DNA from: JAICLL01 sp035252155
GTDB lineage: Bacteria > Planctomycetota > Planctomycetia > Pirellulales > JAICIG01
Reading direction: 5' to 3'
NCBI GenBank assembly: GCA_035252155.1
Contig: DATFDL010000198.1
Coordinates: 1 to 9,151 of the forward strand
Length of the DNA stretch: 9,151 bases
The notes below the pieces were generated by a model. That model did no database searches, was not told where the DNA came from, and was given only the letters and a program-made list of their open reading frames with translations. Shown in pieces: positions 1 through 5,049 of the stretch. Positions within the stretch are counted from its first letter, which is position 1, and every line of letters starts with the position of its first letter. The translations under genes were made by a program, and so were the position numbers.

Positions 1-695
1 CGCGGATTTCGATCTCGGCCGTCTCGGTGATTTCGGGCGAAACGTCGATGGCGGCAAAGCTGGTTTGGCGTTTGCCTTCGGCGTTGAACGGGCTGATCCG
101 CACCAAGCGGTGCATGCCCGTCTCGCCCTTCAAATAGCCGTAGGCCATCGGTCCGCGCACGGCAATCGTGGCGTTCGAGATGCCGGCCTCGTCGTTGTCC
201 TGCCGGTCGAGCACCTCGGTGTCGTAGCCCTGCTTTTGCGCCCATTGCAAATACATTCGCAGCAGCATCTCGGCCCAGTCGTTGGCATCAACGCCGCCGT
301 CTCGAGCGTTGATCGAAAGCAGCGCGTTGTTGGCGTCGTGCGGACCGTCGAGCAGGGCCTTCAGCTCCAAGTCGTCGAGCCGGCCTTCGAGTCGCGCCAG
401 CTCGGCCGGCACTTCGGCGGCCATCTGCGGATCTTCGTCCGCCATTTCGAGCATCACGTTCAGATCGTCGGCCGCGCTGACCATCTCGGCGATCGGCTTG
501 ACCAGTGCGTTCAGCGATTTCAGTTCGGCGATCGTCGCCTTGGCATCTTCTTGGTTGTCCCAAAAATCGGGCTGGCCCATGCGGGCCTCGATCTGGGCCA
601 CCTTGTTGCGCTTGCCCTCGAAGTCAAAGAGAGTCCCTCAGTTGGGTAAGCCGCTGATGAATGGCCGCTGCCCGATCGGTCAGCTCGCGTTCCAT
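1..695 (-). CDS. prfB: Peptide chain release factor 2 (RF2), 5' part, with programmed +1 frameshift
   Basis: RF2 recognises UGA and UAA stop codons in the ribosomal A site and triggers release of the nascent peptide. Translation from the ATG at 695 gives 23 codons and then TGA (626-624). A +1 shift at CTT TGA C continues the protein as D-F-E-G-K-R and on to the window edge, giving about 231 visible residues of a family near 365. The N-terminal helical domain has the usual QPDFW-like segment. The RF2 stop-codon recognition tripeptide S-P-F is at residues 201-203 (codons at 94-86), inside R-I-S-P-F-N. Visible sequence ends at E-I-E-I-R, so the catalytic GGQ loop lies outside the window. The start is fixed by AAGGAG 9 nt upstream. 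The gene starts 60 bp after the Rpn gene ends and could be in the same transcription unit. The identification is very secure; what cannot be seen is whether the 3' part is intact. Confidence 0.96.
623..639 (-). promoter_or_regulatory. prfB programmed +1 ribosomal frameshift site
   Basis: On the minus strand the sequence is GAGGGACTCTCTTTGAC. The slippery CTT is at 629-627, the in-frame TGA at 626-624 and the following C at 623. A Shine-Dalgarno-like AGG occupies the third codon before CTT, the same place as in the Escherichia coli site (AGG GGG TAT CTT TGA C). In the known mechanism, low RF2 slows termination at UGA, the peptidyl-tRNA slips from CUU to UUU, and the internal SD helps; RF2 thus autoregulates its own synthesis. 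The protein aligns with RF2 on both sides only when the shift is made, which supports function here. Confidence 0.94.
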
Positions 696-704
696 GAAAG
701 GTTT

Positions 705-710
705 CTCCTT
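705..710 (-). promoter_or_regulatory. Shine-Dalgarno site of prfB
   Basis: AAGGAG on the minus strand lies 9 nt before the ATG at 695. It sets the prfB start codon and is one of the few strong ribosome binding sites in this window. Confidence 0.8.
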
Positions 711-755
711 GGAAATGTAATCGTGTCGGATGAAGTTTTCGAACATTCCACGCAA

Positions 756-1613
756 TTACGGCGTCTGAAGCAATTGCCGCCAAGTTAAAACCTTGGGTGC
801 TTGAACTGCGATTCGTTTCAGGCGAGGCAGGTCCGTAATGGCCTGAGGTTGTCCAATCGCGGAAGCATCAGCAGGCCCGAGTCGATCCTCACCAAGCCGG
901 ATGATTAACTCTCGCGTAGCCCGCTCCTCGCCTTGCTCCAAAATTGCCAGGAAGGTATCAGATTCTTCGATCATCGGAATACCTCAAAAGATGTTGAGTG
1001 CAAGATCGCGCCGCACACGCAAACCGGCGAGTAACAACGCTTTCGTCAATAACTTTCCGGCACGCTCGGGCGACGATTCTTTGCTGAGCCGATCCACCAT
1101 GCGCCGAGCCACTGAGGCGATGCCCTCCTCCAAGGATACACCTCCTGGCAAGCGCCCAAGCACGGCAAGAGGCGTCAGGCCTACCTCGCCGTTCGACAGG
1201 CGTTCTGCGTCGATATCCCAAATGCGCACGACGCGGTAGACAAATTCCATTTTACCGTCCTCCGACCGCGGAGTATAGCGGACCTGGCCGGTCAGATTCT
1301 CGTGTGCCGCTTCCGGTCTGAGGAGGAGGACAATCGTATGCACGGGCACATGGTAATGTGCGTACAATAGAGCGTTGTAGGCCAAGATGTCTGCGTGCTT
1401 CCAGGCGGACGCACTCGACTGGAATTCCAAGTGGACGACTTCAACCGGCGGCTCGCCCAATGCCACGACCAGATCGGCCGACCGTGTAACTGCCGAAAGG
1501 TCGACATTCAGCAATGCGACAGGTAGCGTAGGCGGCCGATCGAATTCCGTCAAAAACCCTTCGGGACAATCACGCCCCATGTCTTTCAGGGTGGCGTCAA
1601 AGGTCAGGGCCAT
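756..1613 (-). pseudogene. Rpn-family PD-(D/E)XK nuclease, interrupted by an in-frame TGA
   Basis: Residues 1-209 (1613-987) match the Rpn/PD-(D/E)XK putative-transposase family. D47 is in S-A-D-L-V-V and E63/Q65 in H-L-E-F-Q, giving the D...ExQ catalytic pattern. A helical stretch W-K-H-A-D-I-L-A-Y-N follows, as usual in the family. A TGA at 986-984 ends this frame. The same frame then reads on for 75 codons to TAA at 758-756, beginning G-I-P-M-I-E-E-S-D-T. This part is the expected C-terminal tail, with a DUF4351-like helical segment (R-L-G-E-D-R-L-G-P and a closing T-W-R-Q-L-L). Joined, the gene would be 285 codons, a normal family length. No frameshift is needed, so the simplest explanation is a single nonsense change such as CGA or CAA to TGA. 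Alternatives are UGA readthrough, restart at ATG 974, a functional truncated nuclease, or a sequencing error. Its start overlaps the aminotransferase end by 10 bp, suggesting translational coupling. Rpn proteins are linked to DNA cleavage and RecA-independent recombination; activity here is inferred. Confidence 0.8.
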
Positions 1614-2764
1614 AGCGCCTCGATCAGCCGATCAAGATCGTCGTCATTGTTGTAGGCGTGCGGGCTAACACGCAGACGGCCCTCACGGCAGCTCAAAACC
1701 ACCTGACGCTCGCGGCAGCGCCGCCGGACTTCGGCCGGGTTGTCGTCGGGCAACTCAAACGACACGATGCCGCTGGCGCGACCCGGTTCGCGGCAACTCG
1801 ACACCACCGCGCCCGCGGCCAACAGCCGCTCGCAGAGCGCGTCGGTCAGCGACAACACGCGGTTCGCAATCTCGCTCACCGGAAACTCCGCCAGCAATTC
1901 CAAGCTCGCGCCCAGCGCCAGCAGGCCGGGCATGTTGTACGTGCCCCCTTCATATCGCCGGGCTGCCGGCTTAAGCGTTAGTTCGATGTGGCTGTAATCA
2001 TGAGACTGCACAACGCTATTCCAACCGATGCCCAGTGGCCGCAGCCGGTCGAGATGCTCTTTTCGCACATAGAACAGCCCTGCTCCTTCCGGTCCCAGCA
2101 GCCACTTGTGCCCGTCGGCCGAAAGGAAGTCGATCGGGGTCTGCCGCAGGTCAAGCGGAAAGACGCCCAGGCCCTGAATGGCGTCGAGAAACACCATCGC
2201 CCCCCGGTGGTGGGCCATCTCGACCAATGCGTCGACATCGAGCCGCCAGCCGCTGGCATAACCTACCCAGCTCGCCGTGACGATCCGCGTGCGGTCGTCG
2301 CAGGCCCGGGCGAGGTCGCCGATTTCGACCCGGCCGTCGGTCACCGGCACGCGCCGCATCTCGACGCCCCGCGACTCCAGATTCATCCAAGGATAGAGAT
2401 TCGAGGGAAACTCGTTGGCCGGCGCGACGACGTTGTCGCCGGCTTGCCACCCAAAGCCTTCGGCCACAAGGTTGATGCCCTCGGTGGTGCTGTGGATCAG
2501 CGCGATCTCGCCGGGATCGGCGTGCAGCAACTCAGCCCCGCGGCGGCGAACGTTCTCAAGCTGCGCGGCCCACTGCGGCCAATCGACCACACCGTTGGCG
2601 GCGACATCGTCGGCCCAATTGGCCAGCGCGGCTCGCGCGGGCAGCGACAATGGCGCCACCGCCGCGTGATCGAAATAGGCCCATTTGCCCGCCGACGGCA
2701 TCAACCGGCGCAGCTCGTCCCAGCGGTCGTCGGTGCTCGCGGCGTTCATGGGGTCTCGTGGCAT
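1604..2764 (-). CDS. Class V PLP-dependent aminotransferase (cysteine desulfurase / isopenicillin-N epimerase-like)
   Basis: This 386-residue protein has the full length and motif order of fold-type I, class V aminotransferases. H-S-T-T-E-G-I-N (91-98) binds the cofactor phosphate. F-L-D-A-I-Q-G (192-198) holds D194 for the pyridine nitrogen and Q197. S-A-D-G-H-K-W (215-221) carries the Schiff-base lysine K220. Y-E-G-G-T-Y-N (271-277) and R-V-S-P-H-A-Y-N (365-372) are the later substrate and cofactor motifs. The family includes cysteine desulfurases, isopenicillin-N epimerase-like proteins and kynureninases. No cysteine loop typical of the SufS/IscS active site stands out near residues 324-359, although C324 and C359 exist, so the substrate is left open. 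The first ATG (2764) lies 2 bp from a palindromic repeat element and has no clear SD. ATG 2749 (residue 6) is an equally plausible start. The stop overlaps the start of the Rpn gene. Confidence 0.9.
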   Translation of the reverse strand: MPRDPMNAASTDDRWDELRRLMPSAGKWAYFDHAAVAPLSLPARAALANWADDVAANGVVDWPQWAAQLENVRRRGAELLHADPGEIALIHSTTEGINLVAEGFGWQAGDNVVAPANEFPSNLYPWMNLESRGVEMRRVPVTDGRVEIGDLARACDDRTRIVTASWVGYASGWRLDVDALVEMAHHRGAMVFLDAIQGLGVFPLDLRQTPIDFLSADGHKWLLGPEGAGLFYVRKEHLDRLRPLGIGWNSVVQSHDYSHIELTLKPAARRYEGGTYNMPGLLALGASLELLAEFPVSEIANRVLSLTDALCERLLAAGAVVSSCREPGRASGIVSFELPDDNPAEVRRRCRERQVVLSCREGRLRVSPHAYNNDDDLDRLIEALWP

Positions 2765-2766
2765 TG

Positions 2767-2984
2767 TCGTGGAACCGAGTTTATTCCGTTTAATCTGCGG
2801 TGGCCGGGGCAGAAGCTGGCCGGTTTAGCATGCAATTGTGTAACGCGCGTTGGCCAGCGATGCCCCGGTCGGGACCCCGCCGGGGCATCGCCGCGAACCT
2901 GGCTGAGGGTAATACCGCCCCTATCGCGCGGCTCTGCCCCAGCCACCGCGCATTATGTGGAACGGAATGAATTCCGTTCTACGA
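2767..2984. mobile_element. 218-bp nested-palindrome, MITE-like repeat element
   Basis: The two ends are imperfect inverted copies. The left end (from 2767, TCGTGGAACC...) matches the reverse complement of the right end (to 2984, TCGTAGAACGG...). The match continues into a 17-bp arm: 2797-2813 pairs with 2933-2949 at 16 of 17 positions. The right end is itself a near-perfect 26-bp palindrome (2957-2982, GTGGAACGGAAT / ATTCCGTTCTAC). The centre holds a perfect 12-bp-arm hairpin (2857-2868 / 2880-2891), and CTGGCC / GGCCAG pair at 2816-2821 / 2852-2857. It has no transposase gene. A related terminal sequence begins at about 9112, so the family is repeated. I could not identify a target-site duplication, so mobility is inferred from structure and repetition only. 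Confidence 0.65.
2857..2891. repeat. Central GC-rich hairpin of the palindromic element
   Basis: GCGATGCCCCGG (2857-2868) and CCGGGGCATCGC (2880-2891) are perfect 12-bp arms around an 11-nt loop. A transcript from either strand would fold here. It lies 60 bp past the hydrolase stop and could slow or end transcription, but no U-tract follows on either strand, so a terminator call is not supported. Confidence 0.7.
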
Positions 2985-3810
2985 TCTTCGCATACATCTC
3001 CGGGCGGCGGTCGGCGAAGCGGTCGATCTCATGCTTGCCGGGCACGCGAATCACCCGCTTGCGCCGGGCCAGTTCCAGATCGACCTCGGCGTACAGAATC
3101 GCCTCGTCCTCGTGCGGGGCCTCGGCCAACACGCAGCCGCTGGGTCCGCAGATTTTGCTCTTGCCGATGAAGCGAAAACCTCGCTCCGTGCCCACCCGGT
3201 TAACGGCCGCGTAATAGACGTGGTTTTCCATGGCACGCGTGTTAATCACAAAGTCGGCGGTACACTCGGCGCCGGGTGGCCAATTGGTGGGCAGGGCGAT
3301 CACATCGGCGCCCTCCAGGGCCATCACCCGTGCGGCCTCGGGAAACGACCCGTCGTAGCAGATATTCATGCCCAGTCGCAGGTCTCCCGCGCGACTGACC
3401 ACGAATGGCCGATCGCCGGGCGTGGTGAAGCGGTCGACGCCCAGAAACGGCAAATGAATTTTGCGGTAGCTCGCCACGACGCCGCTGGGCCCGAGCAACA
3501 CCGCGGCGTTGAACACCCGTTGGCCGTCGGCTTCGAGCAGGCCATAGACGGCGAAGGCGTCCAACTCACCACAAAGCTGCGATAGCCGCTGGGTGCTGGG
3601 TCCGGGAATCGGCTCGGCAAACGGCTTGGCTTCGGCCAGACTGTCGAAGCAGTAGCCAGTCAGGGCGCACTCAGGAAACACTGTCAAGCGGGCACCATGT
3701 TTGGCGGTCTCGCGCAGGGCCGATTCGATCCGGGAAAGATTAAGCTCGCGGTCGCCGATGGCCACGTCGATTTGCACGCCGGCAATTTTGATAGGTGACG
3801 ACATGGGCAT
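2953..3810 (-). CDS. Carbon-nitrogen hydrolase (nitrilase superfamily)
   Basis: This 285-residue cytoplasmic-type protein carries the complete Glu-Lys-Cys triad of the superfamily: E47 in F-P-E-C-A-L-T-G-Y, K117 in Y-R-K-I-H-L-P, and C151 in N-I-C-Y-D. Such enzymes hydrolyse nitriles, amides or carbamoyl groups through a cysteine thioester. The branch (for example omega-amidase, N-carbamoyl amidohydrolase or general amidase) cannot be fixed by eye. The start is uncertain. The frame stays open to 4209, but the conserved domain begins with I-K-I-A-G-V-Q, so ATG 3810 or 3804 fits best, and ATG 3834 or 3852 are possible; none has a strong SD. The C-terminus is unusual. From about residue 277 the reading V-E-R-N-S-F-R-S-T-stop is encoded by the right palindrome of the repeat element, so the native tail appears to have been replaced. 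It is the first of the minus-strand genes, with the aminotransferase following about 190 bp downstream. Confidence 0.9.
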   Translation of the reverse strand: MPMSSPIKIAGVQIDVAIGDRELNLSRIESALRETAKHGARLTVFPECALTGYCFDSLAEAKPFAEPIPGPSTQRLSQLCGELDAFAVYGLLEADGQRVFNAAVLLGPSGVVASYRKIHLPFLGVDRFTTPGDRPFVVSRAGDLRLGMNICYDGSFPEAARVMALEGADVIALPTNWPPGAECTADFVINTRAMENHVYYAAVNRVGTERGFRFIGKSKICGPSGCVLAEAPHEDEAILYAEVDLELARRKRVIRVPGKHEIDRFADRRPEMYAKIVERNSFRST

Positions 3811-4185
3811 GAGAACTTCGGTCACAAGGGGCATTGTAGGGCGGTCGTCCATGATACCGTCTCGCACGGCGGCGCGCAACCGGTGACTCAGCCCGCCACG
3901 ATCCGCGGGAAAAAACGGCTCGCTGCCGCCGAAGCACTTCGCTGAGTCGCTTACGGCGCCGCGAATGCCAATTCTACCGGCAGTGCCGAGGGCGCCGCGG
4001 ACGCCGTTCGCATCGGTCGTCCCGGCCGTTGTGGCCGACGGCGTCCGGTTACGCCGCCCCTTCCATAAAAAATGGACTGCCCTGGAACCTACGGCCGAGA
4101 TTGTGTTTTGAACGCCTCGCGGCCTCAATTCGGCCGCGCGGCGCGTTTCGACCCGTTCGCCGCTTCGACAGCCAAGGAGGATCCG
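3811..4185. other. Divergent intergenic region with one bulged hairpin
   Basis: This 375-bp stretch separates the minus-strand hydrolase from the plus-strand secreted-protein genes and should hold promoters for both. I see no confident -35/-10 pair; the only A-rich spot is about 4064-4075 (CCATAAAAAATG). Open frames through it on both strands have low-complexity translations without recognisable domains. GGACGCCGT (3999-4007) pairs with ACGGCGTCC (4038-4046), and inside them CGGCC (4023-4027) pairs with GGCCG (4033-4037) around GTTGT. That gives a two-part hairpin with a 15-nt one-sided bulge. Confidence 0.5.
4174..4181 (+). promoter_or_regulatory. Strong Shine-Dalgarno site deciding the start at 4186
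   Basis: AAGGAGGA lies 4 nt before ATG 4186. It rules out the longer in-frame start at 4072, because the translation from 4186 immediately gives a signal peptide. Confidence 0.85.
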
Positions 4186-4557
4186 ATGGCTCGCCCGTTC
4201 AGCTATCAACGATTGTTTCCGGCGATGCTGGTCGCCGCCGTTTGCCTCGCCGGCGCGACCGCTTCGGCCGCCGATCTGTTTTACAACTACTACGTGCCCG
4301 GCAACGGCGTGCCACCGGCCCAGCTCTACGTGATGCCGCGCCCCACGCCCCCGTTAGTCGGCCACACCTACGTGACTTATCAGCCGTTTTATCCGCACGA
4401 ATTGCTCTACCCGCACAGTCGCGTCTATTACCGCTGCGACGGGCGGCATTTGTTCCCGATGAACGTGACCACGGTGTCGTGGCGTTCGGGCTTACTGGGC
4501 GGCCGGGTCTGGTGGCCGCACCGTCATCCCGAAATCCAACTGATGCAGGCGCCTTAA
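4186..4557 (+). CDS. Small secreted Tyr/Pro-rich protein of unknown function
   Basis: The 123-residue product opens with a clear Sec signal peptide: basic M-A-R-P-F-S-Y-Q-R, a hydrophobic stretch over about residues 10-25, and small residues A-S-A-A before D-L-F near residue 30. The mature part is about 94 residues and rich in Tyr, Pro and His. It includes P-R-P-T-P-P-L-V-G-H-T-Y, then Y-Q-P-F-Y-P-H-E and Y-P-H-S-R-V-Y-Y-R. I recall similar text in planctomycete hypothetical proteins, but this is memory and not a search. There is one cysteine in the mature part and no catalytic motif. The frame is supported by a strong SD and by the second secreted gene 31 bp downstream, which probably shares the transcript. 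It is likely exported to the periplasm or cell surface; no role can be assigned. Confidence 0.85.
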   Translation: MARPFSYQRLFPAMLVAAVCLAGATASAADLFYNYYVPGNGVPPAQLYVMPRPTPPLVGHTYVTYQPFYPHELLYPHSRVYYRCDGRHLFPMNVTTVSWRSGLLGGRVWWPHRHPEIQLMQAP

Positions 4558-4588
4558 GCCGCCGGCCAAGAAGACAGGAACCGATTTC

Positions 4589-4957
4589 ATGAAAGCGCGC
4601 GTTTGCGTGATGGTCTTTGTCGCGGGGTTGCTTGCGGCAAGCGTCGGCGCCCCGGTCGATGCCGTGGCGGGCGGCCACCACCGCCGGGCTGCCCAATGTG
4701 GCTATGGTCAAGGTTGGAACGGGCGGTATTACCACGTGATGTGGGGCCAGCCGGTGGCGTTGGTGGTGCCGCCGACGGCTGAATACCAGACGCATTGGAA
4801 CTGGGGCGTGGCTCAAACGGCGGTCACGCCCATTTGGCCGCAGTTCACGCGCGCTTATCCGGGTCCGTATTACGGGCGAAGTGTCCTGTTGCCCACGCCC
4901 GCCTGGCCCAGCAGCACCGACCAGTTCGGCGTCTACTACGTTCGCGGCCCGTGGTAA
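4589..4957 (+). CDS. Small secreted Trp/Tyr-rich protein of unknown function
   Basis: The 122-residue product has a signal peptide (M-K-A-R, then hydrophobic residues to about 21, cleavage near V-D-A-V-A / G-G at about 28). An AGGAA SD lies 8 nt upstream (4576-4580). The mature chain is rich in aromatic residues and Gly/Pro, with Y-Y-H-V-M-W-G-Q-P-V, V-V-P-P-T-A and H-W-N-W-G-V. It ends in Q-F-G-V-Y-Y-V-R-G-P-W, a C-terminus that looks conserved rather than random. From memory it resembles a recurrent planctomycete family; no known domain is recognised. It follows the other secreted gene by 31 bp, so the two are probably co-expressed. The aromatic composition would suit a structural or surface protein, but that is speculation. 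Confidence 0.85.
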   Translation: MKARVCVMVFVAGLLAASVGAPVDAVAGGHHRRAAQCGYGQGWNGRYYHVMWGQPVALVVPPTAEYQTHWNWGVAQTAVTPIWPQFTRAYPGPYYGRSVLLPTPAWPSSTDQFGVYYVRGPW

Positions 4958-5049
4958 TCCGGTGGCGTCGGGTTCACGGTTGAATCTTCTCGACCGCGCT
5001 GCAACACTAGGTGGTCCGCCAGGATCGCAGAGAGTTGCTCGATTCCGCC

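Noticed and set aside
2857..2891. Rho-independent terminator for the hydrolase
   Set aside because: The hairpin is strong but has no following T-run on either strand; it is better explained as the core of the repeat element.
1988..3214. 408-codon plus-strand open frame over the aminotransferase and the element
   Set aside because: It is antisense to a gene with complete PLP motifs; its translation has no recognisable domain and arises from GC-rich third-position bias.
3811..4209. N-terminal extension of the carbon-nitrogen hydrolase up to 4209
   Set aside because: The extra ~133 residues show no domain, precede the normal first strand of the family and overlap the divergent gene's strong SD and start.
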